A stretch of DNA of 64,000 nt from contig JADLSH010000249.1 in NCBI GenBank assembly GCA_016169945.1, positions 620,001-684,000 of the forward strand, in the 5' to 3' direction. The translations under genes and the position numbers were made by a program. The notes below the pieces were generated by a model. It was not told the DNA's origin. It saw nothing but the letters and a program-made list of their open reading frames with translations, and searched no databases. This DNA comes from Trachythela sp. YZ-2020. Lineage: Eukaryota > Cnidaria > Anthozoa > Malacalcyonacea > Clavulariidae. Below, one piece after another: positions 21,946 through 34,474 of the stretch (positions within the stretch are counted from its first letter, which is position 1; each line of letters opens with the position of its first letter).

Positions 21946-24793
21946 CTATGTCCTTTGGCTCTGTACTGCACGTAATCGTACCGACGCCGTCCTCTCTCGG
22001 TGATATGCACAACATAAAAACGTCTTGAACTCGTCTACGTATTGTCTATTTGAAAAACAATACAAAGCAGGATTGAGGCATGTGTTTAAAAATGCCAGAA
22101 TGGTCAATCCGTTGTGGAGTTCATTTCTTAAATCCACCAACCCCAGCTGAAATAGGCAAAAGTAAAACTGATCTGGCAACCAACAAACTATTACGATAGC
22201 TGACGCAGCACATGCAATACGCGTGAGTCTCTTTAACGAAGAATTCGACTGCATATGTCGGCTGAGATTTGATCCAGAGTTTGACTGCTGGGTAAGATTT
22301 TGACCTGTTGTGGACCGCATTTCGTTGTCGTTTGGTGCAATCAAATCGTGCCTTCTCAAATCTGCAAGTTGTGGGTTGATTCTTGCAGCATGTTCTCTGC
22401 GACTGAGTATGATTTTTGCATAGACAAAAGTTATTAATATGGCGGGAAGGACAATCATACCTATAGGGGTAAAATAATATGGGAAATTTATTAACGCCGT
22501 GTTTACTACAAAACAAATTAAAACAAGTACATTTATCCCCATGTAAACCTCAAACATGTCCAATGTTGAACCATTTATGCGACTGCAACTGTCACCCGCG
22601 TTTGACCTCTATTCTGTGTCTCAACCTCGTTTGACTTTATGCGTGTTTCCACTTCAACCATATCGTGACGTATCATAAAATTTTCGCTTTTGTCGAAATT
22701 AAGTCATTAGTTCCACTCTAGTGCTCAGGAAAGAATGAAATAAGCTACATTTCGGTACGATATGGGTGAATTGGAAAACAAACTTTACGATTCGTACTAT
22801 TGATCTGTAGGTTGTAGTACCGCTGAAGAGGCAATTCGCTGGAGGCCATGACCGTGGGTCGATCACTTTAGTATTTCATGCAATTCATGGCCATGCGTGC
22901 ACTTGGGTATTGACGTATTACCTAACCGAGTTACCATATATTTTTGCTGTTCTCGAGTGCCGAGAACAATACCTCTCCACTACAGTACTACGTTCACACT
23001 TCCGAAGAAGTGGAGGGAGATGAGCAGTACCTGCTCCGAAACGAGTTAGAAAACCTATAGGCAAGAGTGGCGACAGGGGAACGTCAACGACGGACTGACG
23101 AGGGGACAACGGGATCGCATCCTGAAGGGGAAGGAGGTCTGAAAATGTGGGACGAGTACAGGTTAGGAGTACGAATAGTACATCGGTCAGGACGAGATCG
23201 GCAGCGACGATATGTTGCCTGACAGGCGTGTATACGGGGTTGCACGATACGAGGGGCTTAATAGAGGCGCGCTGAGGGACGATATCAGATCTATAGACAG
23301 CGGGAATGTCGACTTGCAATTGCGGCAGGTCCACAAATAACAGTAGGTGGGGCTCGCGGAATTCCCCAAAGTTCGACCCTTTCCGATGGGTGAGGTGGGA
23401 TGGAAAGGTTTACTAGTGACTAAGGAAAGGTTTCAGAGTGCTGGGTTTTATAAGGTAGAAAATGCAATACTGACCTCAATAACATGCACCAAGCTAGGGG
23501 TCCAGTCCCAAGGGGCCAATGCGAATAACTCCGCTCATTCTTAATATCATTCATTTCATAAATCCAATTGATTGCCTGACTTTAGCTTAGCCACAACTAC
23601 ACAAATGCTGGAAGACAGTTGTGGTTGGTGGCAAATACATGTAATGGAAAGTTTACCATAATTTACTTGCCCTCATAAGTCGCAATACATTTGAAGTTGA
23701 CCACCATGCAAGGGCGAAAATCCATCTCAAAAAGTGGGGGGGGGGGAGGCGGTGGAGCCAAATAACACGTTTAACAATTTCAGAGCATTTCCGCATCATT
23801 TATAGACACCTCTCGAGTCCCGACGCAAGCATAACTTTGGTCTAAGCATTAGGGGTGCGGTAAAGGGGTCGACCAAAACCAAAATTGTCTATTGAGGCCC
23901 ATGCTGCTAGCAGGAATGCGCAGGTATTGAGTGCCGAAAGCACAAGGGCACTAGGGGGTATGCGGGCATGCTCCCCCAGAAAATTCTTCAAATCTGAAAC
24001 GCCATTTCGTGCACTTTGGGGGAAGACTTTACAGAATTCTGATTATCAGAATATGTCGTATAAGCCAAAGTGGAAAAAAAGTGGGGAGGATAGACCCCCT
24101 CTTCCCAAAAAGTGTGGGGGGATTCGTCCCCCACCCCACCCCCCCAGGATTGACGCCCTTGCCACCATGCGTAGCACCATATAAACAGTATCATACATCT
24201 ATTGGAGAACTATCACAGACTACCCATAAAGAACCAATATTCATACCTATAAAGGTGAATACAGCAATAGTTCCATTCCTTGCCGAAGTGTCGATCTTAT
24301 TCCATCTGCAAGTGCAAGATCCATTCCTTTGTATCAAATACCCCACACTCAGTACCGTATTAATCTCAAACCCGAATCCAGCAAACCAGGGTAGAATCAC
24401 CATCACCAAAATAACTTTTCCCGACATACTAAATCTTTTATAAGACACTGGCCTAAACACTGCGAACCACCGATCGACAGCCAACATTAGACATGTATAG
24501 ACAGACGTAATAGCCAGGGCGAAAGGGATATACCGAGACCAAATCACACCACAGAAAAACTGCCCTAACCACGCGCTTTTAGGCACCTTATAAGCGTTTG
24601 AGGGCCGCACAAATCCGGGTAAAACAAGCAACCCAATTGCCGTTAGGATGTCTTGAACCGCAAGAGCCAATAGGAGACAAGAATGGACCTTTTTTAACCA
24701 ATCACGTTTCTTTAAAAGCAGTATGACGACAAGTGCGTTGCCGATTAAAGCGACAGTAGAAATTATGACAAGGAAAATTGTGAGCACGGCCAT
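21946..24793 (-). CDS. Class A (rhodopsin-like) GPCR, two exons
   Basis: Exon 1 is 24793-24247 (182 codons + 1 nt) and exon 2 is 22460-21946. Donor ATAG|GTATGA and acceptor CCTATAG|GTATG join in phase 1 at a Gly codon in TM5, giving FIG-MIVLPA, which aligns with FFGMILVPA of the intronless neighbour at 28332-29378. The product is 353 aa. TM1 begins almost at the start (GN at 18-19); TM2 has LALAVQD; Cys81 at the top of TM3 and Cys162 in ECL2 form the usual disulphide; DRW at 107-109 replaces DRY; TM6 has CWLPDQFY and TM7 NPALY. ICL3 is long and polar. It is an orphan receptor at the plasma membrane, probably for a peptide or small amine (inference). The 1.79-kb intron carries unrelated repeats. 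The N-terminus is unusually short, so an upstream coding exon is possible. Confidence 0.85.
22461..24246. other. Intron of the two-exon GPCR; contains unassigned sequence
   Basis: Parts are a GC-richer stretch at 22900-23540 with long open frames on both strands but no recognised motif (perhaps an old retroelement or LTR), a G10 run at 23735, and a dispersed repeat at 23900-24170 also found at 31590-31667 and 32461-32510. Confidence 0.5.
23900..24170 (+). repeat. Dispersed repeat, copy without the hAT insertion
   Basis: GAGTGCCGAAAG ... GCATGCTCCCCCAGAAAATT ... ATTTCGTGCACTTTGGGGG matches 31590-31667 plus 32461-32510. It serves as a near-empty-site reference for the hAT MITE at 31668-32453. 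Confidence 0.65.
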
Positions 24794-26234
24794 TTTCCCT
24801 CCAAGAATTCGTCTTGAGAATTGGGCACTTTGAACTATGGCTATCGGCTTCCAAATGTCGACTTAGCTGTGTTAGTTATCTCGAATAGCTGCGAGATAAA
24901 TTGAGTTTCGATTCGAAGACGCTCGAAGACGAGAGTTTAAAATGATTTTCAAATAAGACTGTTTAGACAGACTTTATCGCTTTGCCCTTGAAATTCGTCC
25001 TGAATCCGTAAATTCAACTTAATATTTGAGGGCCGAACAGTAGTTTTTGACAGTCTTAGAGATGATTAAATTATCTCTTATAACAAGGTATATAGAATGC
25101 TTCTCAGATAGGACCACTTAAGTTAAGATGTCAATTATTACTTTGGCTTTGAAATGGGTCCAGAATTCGACTTCTTGAATGTTGTTGTTGTACACAGTTT
25201 TTTAACTCGTACCTTTTTTGTCCAATTAAAATTCGTACAGGATTCGACGTGATACAGCTGATATAGAACAGTCTTGGACTAATCGACACTCCAAAAGTTA
25301 ATCAAATTATTCGTAACAGCAAACGTTTTGAATATTTCTCAGATACAACTGCCAAAGCCTGGCCTGATTAATCAACTTATATTTGTCTTGTTCACTTGAA
25401 ATGCGCTCAAAATTCGACTTGAGAGCTGAACGATATATCTGATATACTCAGCTTTTTCCTCGTAGATACTCTACAAGTGTATCGAATCTGCTTCTCAGAT
25501 AGACTGTTTAATAAAAGACAATTATGACGATCGATCTTTTTCTTTTTCTTTTTTCCCTTTTCAAAGCTTTTGAGTTTTATAAATTTCTGCTGAGAAGACT
25601 CAAAGGTTAAAAGAAGCAACTGTTCCACTTCAATTCAATTAAATTCACGGAAGGCAAGACGTCTATAAAAATAATGACCTACACACGAACAGCAGAGTCT
25701 AAGAGATTGTCTTTTGACTTTGAGTTTTACTTCCAAGACTAACCAATTCAATTCTTCAGAATAGAAAGTATTCTGAAAATAATTACCGCGACCGAACGAT
25801 ATCCAATTAAGATTTGTGACGCTTTTAAACGTAGTTCCTTTGGCCTTTTATATTTCAGTTTCAGCACTTCACGAAAACATTCAATATTAAAGGATCTGGA
25901 TATGTAAATGACTTGACTATCGTTTTATGATCTTCCATAGATAACGAAGAAATTAACGTTCTTAAATGCAGCACAGTTTTAAATTGAATGCTAAAACGTT
26001 TTGGCCGTGTGAAAGTTTGACACCTAGCCAAAAAAATTATAAATTCTAATAGCGTTGGTATATGCCGATTCTACAATATCGAATCCATCATTAATATTGT
26101 TAATATGGAGTTCAATTAATCTATCTATTTTGCATTTCTTTGCACAGGTGTGTTTTTAAAAAGAGCAAGAAATAAGTGCCAGCTAAATTGGCCCAATGGA
26201 TGTGAATATTTAATATAGTAAATATAGAATGGAA
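24794..26234. repeat. Upstream region of the GPCR with degenerate ~130-nt repeats
   Basis: Between about 24940 and 25550 a pattern recurs four times: TTCTCAGATA-GACT/ACT, then about 50-70 nt, then GAAAT-CGTCCAGAATTCGACTTGA, then CTGATATA. Copies are centred near 24980, 25140, 25230-25360 and 25410-25500. No gene. Past 25700 the DNA is A+T-rich and featureless. Confidence 0.45.
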
Positions 26235-26830
26235 ACTAACTAAACTAAACCAAACTAACTTTATTAATACTGGATAGCTCTATTAGTTCTTGTTCTTTCT
26301 AGAGGTCCAGTAATAGCCATCTCTTATTCTCTTGTTGCTCCAGTGTTACTACAGGAGGAAACCTAAACAAAACTATAACTCTATTTAATAAATAATACTG
26401 GATAGCTCTATCAATTCTACACTGTTCTACCTAATATAGATCCAGTAAGAGCCATCTCATATTCCTCCAGTGTTACTACAGGAGGAAATCTAAACTACAC
26501 TAACGTTATTTATACTGGATAGCTCTGTCAGTTCTTAACTGTTCTCCCTAGAGGTCCTGCAAGGAACATTCCTTTGTGGGCCAGTGTTACTACAGGGGGA
26601 AACCTAAACTATCTTTCTTTATACTGGACAACTCTATCAGTTCTAAACTGTTCTTCCTAGAGGTCCAGTAAGACTGTAAGAGGCATCTCTTATTGATCCA
26701 GTATTACTACAGGAGGAAACCTACACTAAACTAACTCTATTTATACTGGTTAGCTCTATCAGTTTTAAACTGTTCTCCCTAGAGCTCCAGTAAGGGCCAT
26801 CTCTTATTGATCCAGCGCTAATATATAATA
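26235..26830 (-). repeat. SINE-tail tandem array (five units)
   Basis: ACTGGATAGCTCTATCAG-type starts recur near 26271, 26399, 26513, 26620 and 26744 (spacing 107-128 nt). Each is followed by TCTAAACTGTTCT, AGAGGTCCAGTAA and GTGTTACTACAGGAGGAAAC. This is the reverse complement of the tail unit of the SINE at 17060-17335, without its tRNA head. Confidence 0.85.
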
Positions 26831-28331
26831 ATCCAGGAGAAACGGATCGCGATCGGGAACCGTCCAATAATAATGCACATACGTAGTTAACACCTATGAA
26901 GTATGAAGCAGGTGGCAAGTTTAACCGAGTGTCAAGAACGAATAATGGGCTTTTTTGCATGTACATCATAGATGATGCATCAATCATAGAGAACTTTAAT
27001 TAATTTATGCTTATACTAGCTCTTGAGAATATTTGTGCCGACCGGAGCATGGCCCTTTTCAAGAATTCGTCAGTAGTGGGGGGCGGGGGCATCAAGGAAA
27101 AGGGACATAACAAAGAAGTGGTGAACTGGAGGTGTGCGAACGTGTAGGCGGTCTAGAGGTCCTCCTCAAGAAAAGTTTTGTATTTCCTGTATTTTCAGTA
27201 AAAGGGATTTTACTGGCGGGGGGGGAGGGGGGGGTAGGGCATTTTTTAACTAATGTACTGGAGGGGCCAAAGCCCCCCCCCATCCCACATGTTGGCCCCC
27301 CCAGTAAGCTATTTTGGCCCCCAGTGACGGTCCCTTTTGTCCAAAAAAGGGGGAAAAACTGAGTTTAGAGGAAAGTTATGGTATTCTCACAACAAAACCT
27401 GGCTCCGTTTAGATGGGATATATCAAAAATTGTCTCTGGAAATGCAGGAAGTCAAGCCACAGAGACTCAAGAATACAAATTTTATTCTGGAGGACCCCAG
27501 ACCCCTTCAGTACACCTGTAATACCACCTACCTGTATTATTATTATGGCTTAACGTTTCAATTATACAAACCTGCATTTTGATATTTAAAATGCCTATTA
27601 TGTTTCATTCCAGCAAACATTGTGCTAAGCCTACAAATAATACCTATCTATACACCCTTGTTTAGTTATGAACGTTTAAATATCAATTCATATTTCTATT
27701 TAAAACTAAAGGATATACATTATCAATAAATCTAAAGTGCAGTTTAGGATTTATGATAAAGTTTATACTCCACATACCAATATACAGGATCAGTCAGGGA
27801 ACCCCACAGAAGTATTAGATATAGAATGCGTATACTCCTATCTCTTCCCAGTCAAAATTTTGTCTCCACAAAATGGCAATCTCGTCCCCCGAGCCTGCGA
27901 TCCTTTGGGAAGAATCGCGGGCTCGGGGTACGAGATTGCACAAAAAGGCAGATTTTATAAGGGCATTTGACTCATTCCAGTCTGCTGCGACAGGAATTTC
28001 GCGCGGTTACAAGGAGTGCGAATTGTTTTTTTAATTGTTTATCTATTATTTCTATGGCTGACCATCACTGGTTGTCTAAGGAGAAAAGTTTAGAACTGAC
28101 AAAGCTGCTAGAACTGACAAAGCTGCTATGGAGAAATTGATTAACACAAGCAGTCAACAAAACAATAATTTTAATTATCTGATATCAGGCTAATCCTTTA
28201 CTTGTCTCGATTTAACTTCACTCCCTTAGATACCGTTTATACTTTCGAGTAATTTTACTCTTGGTTTGATTTTATCTTAGACTGAAGGGTCACATCCATT
28301 TTCAAATCCAATGTTCAAATCTCCATACTTA
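26831..28331. other. Intergenic repeats, no gene recognised
   Basis: A low-copy-looking stretch at 26830-27050, then a G/C-run-rich segment (27078-27310, including GGGGGGGAGGGGGGGGG near 27219). Hairpin at 27878-27937. A degenerate SINE-tail piece at 28065-28140. No ORF with known motifs. Confidence 0.45.
27878..27937. repeat. Hairpin with CCCCGAGCCTGCG core
   Basis: CAATCTCGTCCCCCGAGCC at the left pairs with GGCTCGGGGTACGAGATTG at the right, with a loop of about 20 nt. It shares its core with the hairpin at 2190-2276. Confidence 0.75.
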
Positions 28332-29378
28332 TTAATACGAGCTATCTCGTTCTTGGATTTCCAAACTTCTTCCTTCCAAATTATGATCTATCGTTTCTTC
28401 AAACTGTGTCCGCGGTACTCTGCGGCGAAACTTGCAACATAATATAGCTTTAAACTCCTCCCTATACTGTTTATTAGAGAAACTGTACAAGAAAGGATTT
28501 AGCATTGAATTCATGAAGCCTATGACAACTAAGGCATCGTGTAGGGGTGTACCAAGTTCAACCAGATCCAATTGGAACAAACAATAGTACAGTTGATCAG
28601 GCAACCAACACACAATCACGATGGCCGAAGCTGCACATGCGACGCGGGTGAGCCTCTTTAAGTGAGTAAATGACTCATTTCTATTTATAGAATTGGTTCC
28701 ACGACCTGAGTTTTGTGTACGATTTAGATCGCCAACAACTGGCCTGACCTTGTTCGATGACTGTCTAAGTTTGATGACTATCATCGCATAGGCAATGGTA
28801 ATTAATATGGCCGGAACTAAGATCATACCAAAAAACGTAACCAAAGCAATGGTAGTTTTCTTAGGAGAGCTTTCCGTTTGTATCCAGCTACAGACAAAAG
28901 TTCCGTTAACTTTGCTCGAGCGCACGTTTAATATCGCGCTTATTTCCAATCCGAAACCTGCAATCCAGGGGAAAATTAACATTATGGCGATAACCTTTAC
29001 AGAGTTGCTAAATCGTCTATAAGACATCGGTCTTAAAGCGGCAGTCCATCGATCAATAGTCAGCATAAGGCAAGTATATACAGAAGCAATTGCCAACGCG
29101 AACGGTATATAGCGAGACCATACAATACTACAATATAACTGGCTCAGCGTTTCACCCGCAGGTGGGGTATAAACGTCGGATGGTTGGACAAATCCAGGAA
29201 GGACCAATTGACCAATAGCTGTCAAAATGTCCTGAATGGCCAAAGCGAGTAGGAGACATGTATGAGCCTTCTTTAGCCATTGGCGGTTCTTTATAAACAA
29301 TATTACAACAAGAATGTTTCCAAGTAGCGCGATAACGGCTGTGATAGCAAGAAAAACAGCAACGACAGCTTGTGCCAT
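28332..29378 (-). CDS. Class A (rhodopsin-like) GPCR, intronless
   Basis: A single frame of 348 aa. Seven hydrophobic segments are clear: TM1 with GN at 20-21; TM2 LALAIQD (Asp50); Cys83 at the top of TM3; DRW at 109-111; TM4 ending FPWIAGF; Cys163 in ECL2; TM5 FFGMILVPAILI; ICL3 polar (about 205-238); TM6 CWLPDQLY (257-); TM7 NPFLY (294-298); then a short Cys-containing tail (CCKFRRR), possibly palmitoylated. In-frame stops (TGA, TAG) lie within about 25 nt upstream of the ATG, which fixes the start unless there is upstream splicing. The N-terminus has no room for N-glycosylation. Closest paralogue in the window is the two-exon receptor at 21946-24793. Ligand unknown; probable plasma-membrane G-protein-coupled signalling. 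Confidence 0.92.
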   Translation of the reverse strand: MAQAVVAVFLAITAVIALLGNILVVILFIKNRQWLKKAHTCLLLALAIQDILTAIGQLVLPGFVQPSDVYTPPAGETLSQLYCSIVWSRYIPFALAIASVYTCLMLTIDRWTAALRPMSYRRFSNSVKVIAIMLIFPWIAGFGLEISAILNVRSSKVNGTFVCSWIQTESSPKKTTIALVTFFGMILVPAILITIAYAMIVIKLRQSSNKVRPVVGDLNRTQNSGRGTNSINRNESFTHLKRLTRVACAASAIVIVCWLPDQLYYCLFQLDLVELGTPLHDALVVIGFMNSMLNPFLYSFSNKQYREEFKAILCCKFRRRVPRTQFEETIDHNLEGRSLEIQERDSSY

Positions 29379-31439
29379 TATTCTATCACCCTATCACTTG
29401 AAATAGATCGCTATTGACTTCAAAATTTTGAAACCAAACTGGTTAATACCTCCAAAATTCTTTTAAACAGCAATTACGTTTCAACTTTGCATGAAGTCTT
29501 GTCCACTGTTAAAATTAACGTCTTCTTTTTGTACGTTAACGCTTTGTTTCAATAAGGAATAAGTTTGAATAAGGAATTAGCAAGCTTGCTTAAATTGCCT
29601 TTTAATGACTTTTGGAACTTTTCCTCGCACAAAACTATTCGTTGGTCGAGCTTGCTACTGCGGAAACTATCAACTTTGTACAATTCCTTGAAGTTTGTGG
29701 TGTTAAAATTGAATTCGGAGTTCGAATTTTTCTTGACAAAGTTTTCTGCCAACAAATCAGTCCAATATTTTGTCGCCTATGATTCCATCTCAATGCCAAT
29801 GACAATAGCTTTGTTCTGACTAGTAAATTCGTTGCATGGAAACAAATATATAGCGTCAAATCCTTCGATAACTTACAGTATATATCGCCCTTCTCTTTGT
29901 ACTGTGCAAAATTTATTTCACCAAATACCCTTTCCTTATATATTACAGTTGCACTTCAAATCTTTGCCTTTAAATTAAACTGTTCGATATATGTTATAAA
30001 GTTCTTTAGAATTTACAATGTTCGATTATCATAATTAGAATAATGTTTGCTTAGAGTTGCAATTCGAAAGTCTTCGAATTGTTTGATTTTCTCTTCTATA
30101 AAATTGAGTTTTCAAAACTTTCTCCAGTAGTAGAAAATTTAGAACTTCTTATACATTATTCTATATCCTTGGTGTATTTGAGTAAATTGTTGTCTAAGTG
30201 AAGTTTCTCTCCTGAATATCTTTTACTTGGAATTGCAATTTGATGGCTTTAAAACGTTCGATATGTTTAGAAATAACTTCGAATGTTCGCTAATATCGCC
30301 AGGCAAGTTGATCTTCTAATTAGTCCTACTTAGAAACGACTTTGAGTCCCATAATTTGTTCTGTCCATCTTGCTTTTGACCAAACCGTTGTCTTATTTAA
30401 GTTTCTGCTCAAGATATCTTTTGCTTGGAATTGTACTTCAATCGTTCCAAAACGTTCGATATTCTTTGGAATTACAATTAGAATTTTACAGAATTCTTCA
30501 ATTTCCACGAAAAAATTGAACTTTTAGCACTCGTCTTAACTAGCAATCGAATTTGGAACAGAACGAAATATGGCTTCGCAACATGTTTGCCTATTCAAAA
30601 AAGAAAAGACAAGATCTTAGATTAATTTCTATTAGTTAGCTTTTTATGGCGCTAATTATTTTCGTATTGATGTCTAATACGTCAAGGCAGATGTGTTTAG
30701 AGTCAAGCATAATTAAATATTGCCTTGAGGTCTTTGAATTCGTGCCGCATAGCCGAATATCTTTATAACGTTGACAGATTATCGTTTTGGATAGTTGATA
30801 AAAGTTTTAAAATGAAACCGGTATTATTCTAAATGGATTGAAAGCAATTTCATTTCATACGAATATGCTGAGCTTTCAGCTATAGATGACACATTCTTTA
30901 ATCGTATGATAAAATCTAGCTACTTAACAATATATGATATGTGAAGTTTGATATCTTTGATCTAAAAGAGAATTTAAATGCTCAATTTTCATTTAAACTG
31001 TCTCAATGTTTGCAAGCCTGTCAACATTGAGTATATATTACTCTTTCAATAAAGTATTGTTCGAAAAAACTTGACCAAATGCAGCTCATATTTTCACATG
31101 AATTTCCAACCTGATTTTTGTACTTTCATGAACTAAACTGCCAAAAATTGCTTGGAATATAAACTTACTGGAACACACACTTGTTTCAACTGGTGATACT
31201 TAAATACTTTGACTCCATGGAAAAAGAAAGCATGCATTTCCCCCTAAAATGTGTGCTTTGTACGCTGTAAAGGACCGCTTTTTCATGAGCAAAACCACAA
31301 CAGACTACTCTTATGTTAAGATGGAAAACATCAACTCAGTGGACTGCTGATTACGTGATACGTGGACTTCACTAAGCATTAAATATCGTGCAGCAGATGA
31401 TGGTCAACATGTAGTTATCAGAATGAGAAAATCAGTGAT
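29379..31439. repeat. Upstream region of the intronless GPCR with degenerate ~200-nt repeats
   Basis: At about 29960, 30200 and 30400 a pattern recurs: GTTTCT-CTC-GAATATCTTTT-CTTGGAATTG ... AAAACGTTCGATAT-TTT ... AGAAT/GGAAT. This is a worn tandem repeat with a period near 200 nt. The rest is A+T-rich and without gene signals. Confidence 0.45.
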
Positions 31440-31589
31440 GCCGCCAATTCTTTTCATCAAATGTAGTAGTCTTGTATTTGGAGGAAAAGAACTGGGAGCA
31501 GGGGCGAAACTACCACATTTTCGTTGGGGGATGTCTGGTAGAATTGCCCTGCCCAAACTTACGATGGCCTGCAGCGCTAATAGGGACCT

Positions 31590-32510
31590 AGTATCGAGTG
31601 CTGAAGGAGCGAGACCTTTAGGGAGGTATGGGGGCATGCTCCCCCAGAAAATTTTGAAATCTACAGTCAGGGGCGTAAATGTGGTACACCCCCCAGAGAT
31701 CATGATCCAGTCGGTCTCAATATTTTATGGCAAACTTATTGTACAGGAAGCTGGACTTATTCTTATCCGGAAAAACTAGATTGTTTTTGCGATATAATTC
31801 GAATTGTTTTACTGATTTCCAGCTACAAATTGGAATAAAATATTTGTTCAGAACGCAGGAAATCGTGTCTACGAGGTCCTAGATTTCAAAATTTCCCAGA
31901 GGAGGATTCCCCCGGACCCCATCCAAATGGGTGTCCTACTGCATCAGTCGTCCTATTCTGCTGGATCTGCCCCTGTGTATATGAGTTCAGTAAAAATATG
32001 AAACCGTAACTTACGCAAGTTGAATTGTGCTGCTATATTGATTAAATTTAATAATTCATTAATTCACCCCAACGAACATGGATATAAAAGATAAACTGCC
32101 TTGATCAGCTTCCATGATACTAGCGACACCACTCAAATCTGTGAATCCTGTCCTTAATAATTTTAGCACCTAAGAGTTTTAGCACTGACAGCACTGCAGT
32201 GTACGTAATTTCTAAAAACTAAAGGCAGTATGACGTGAACTCTCATGCGCAGTACTCAATGTAACTGAAAGTCAGAGAACAATGTACAAGTTTCTGCTCA
32301 ATTTCCTATTAGTGTAATTAGATATAAAAACTTTTTTCTCATACAAGGTGGTCATTAGTATGTGTGTACATATTTTGTTTATTGAATTGTGCTGCAATTC
32401 AACTTATTGGCATGGAGCAGCAAACATAATTTTTCACGATATGTACGCCCCTATCTACAGCCTCTGAAATGCCATTTCATGCACTTTGGGGGAAGATTTA
32501 TGAGCAATGT
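31590..32510 (+). repeat. Dispersed repeat interrupted by a hAT MITE
   Basis: 31590-31667 and 32461-32510 together match 23900-24030. The gap between them is exactly the MITE described next. Confidence 0.65.
31668..32453. mobile_element. hAT-type MITE with 8-bp target duplication
   Basis: The left end CAGGGGCGTA (31668) and right end TACGCCCCTA (ending 32453) form the TIR, flanked by TCTACAGT (31660-31667) and TCTACAGC (32454-32461), an 8-bp duplication with one difference. The length is 786 nt. No transposase frame, so it depends on an autonomous hAT element elsewhere. Confidence 0.8.
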
Positions 32511-32530
32511 CACAAGAATTCTTTTCAAAT

Positions 32531-33003
32531 TATTTGGTCGAACGAAAAGCTGTTGACCACCAAACCTAACGATCGTACCTACGCAAACGAATCATTATTT
32601 ACTGTGAAGACTGAAGAAGAGAAAAAAGTGCCTAATTTAATACCTTAAACATTCATACTTTTTAAAACATCGATCTGAAAAGCTGCACCAAAAAGTCCGA
32701 CGATTCCCTGCTATTTCTAGGACAGGCTATTGCATTAGACTTGAATTAAGGTTTTCTCCAGCTAACCTTTTATGGTTGTGAAAATTTACAATATGTTTAA
32801 CTCTGCATCTTCTACTAGAAATCACAATATGTATGACAGTTATAAGTAAAAATTCAGCGTGTAATGTATATACCGTCCGCTGTGAGCAGGTGCTAAGGTC
32901 ACTTATTGACAGCTCGTACTAATTATTATGATTGATACTTTTTGGAACAGTATTCGTCATATTTTGTATTGATCTGTACAAAATTAATACAGAATCAACG
33001 TAC
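32531..33003. other. No gene recognised
   Basis: A+T-rich intergenic DNA without motifs that I can support. Confidence 0.3.
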
Positions 33004-33184
33004 AGACCACTTTCATAATTCAGATGAGTTTAAATATTCTTTTATGTGCATCTTAATAAGCCTTATCAGCCTCGTTTCTGTGACTGAAATTGAATATAAT
33101 TTATTAACCTGAACGAGGTCAATGAGGCTTATTAAGATGCACATAAAAGAATATTTAAACTCATCTGAATTATGAAAGTGGTCT
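33004..33184. mobile_element. Palindromic Tc1/mariner-like MITE
   Basis: Arms of about 72 nt (33004-33075 and 33110-33184) are nearly perfect inverted copies around a loop of about 35 nt. The outer ends, CAGACCACTTTCATAATTC and its complement, are flanked by TA. No ORF. Confidence 0.85.
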
Positions 33185-34474
33185 ATATCTACTATCGTGT
33201 TCTTTTGGTCTTTCTAATTATTTATTTTTTTAAATCCTTTGCGCAACTGCACCACGACTTTGTTGCATTGCACTGATCTTTGATTGCCCTGCCAATCCGT
33301 TTTTTTGTATTTTGGGAGGTATCACACCCCCCATACACCCAATACTCCCTTTAAGGTTCGCCCCTGACTGGAAGTGAGAGCTGTACTTCGAGTTGCTTGC
33401 CCGTATAAGTGCAGTTCTAAAGTTGACCACCATATGCTGCCCTGTAACGATCTGTTATATACGCTCACTAAACCAACACTATGTAACAAAATGTAACAAA
33501 TTTGGCAACAAAGGTAAAAATAATTCCTTATGGTTCTATATATGTAACCGTTGTACGCCACGATCTTTCTCGTGCATTCTCGGGGGGGGTGGGGGTGGAT
33601 GCGCGGGGAGAGTAAGCGCCCCTTTTGTCCGGTTCTTTTTCGAAAAGTACCCTTTCCATACAATAGCAAAACTGCCAAAGAAAAGAGAATACAATTGTAA
33701 ACTAGACGATCAGTTCATATTGGGAAAGCGAATTTTCTATTGTTTTCGAACTGTACCTCCTTGTATCTATTTGTACAAAGAAATAACGATCAAATGAGTT
33801 AAAACATCGAAATCCCCCTGCCCTATCATCGCTCCGGCGTCCTTGTGCGTTCTATATGCTCATTTACTTTACACAATGCTCACGAGACGAGGCTACAATC
33901 GTTAAAATATACAGTAAATATATGCTCACCTATGAGAATTAATGAGTTCAACTCTTTCCAAAGCCTGTATTGTATAGTCTGTACTTCTTTGAATTGGAAT
34001 TCGTTCAGAATTGATCGAGTAATGCCAAGCGCATAGATGTAGTGTGTAGTTTTGCCGGGTAGGAACGTCCATAGTTACAAAACCAATTTTTATAACCTTG
34101 TAAATTAGTTCTTAAAAAGAGTCCAATATTTCAATATTGAAACAATAATCATTTCATGTCATATTAATATGGTAATCCATAAATTTAGCCTAATGACAAA
34201 TGAGTTATCATACTTTGTCATTATTTGAGATTCGATGAAAGCGAATATATAGCCATTAGCAAATTTACCTTGGCCTTAGCCAATTATACTTAACTTTGAA
34301 ATTATTTTTACGGATATGTTACTGTGAATAAATTAAAAGGATCAATTAATTTTATATTATGTTCCGTGTTGAAGCTGTACTTATTAATAGAGAAACAAAC
34401 ATGATAGTAAATGAGTTAATGATGATGTTTTGTGTTATATTCATTCGGCTGTTCGAGGTCAATGTATTAACATG
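33185..34474. other. No gene recognised
   Basis: It includes a G-rich tract (33580-33620) and otherwise A+T-rich DNA. The ORF at 33393-33797 reads through the G-run and shows no motif. Confidence 0.35.

Noticed and set aside
22918..23540. Long ORFs in the GPCR intron (for example 138 aa on minus)
   Set aside because: No recognisable motif, and open frames on both strands are expected in this GC-richer stretch. Kept only as unassigned sequence.
26235..26830. CRISPR-like array
   Set aside because: The repeats are contiguous ~115-bp SINE-tail units without unique spacers, in an animal-type genome.
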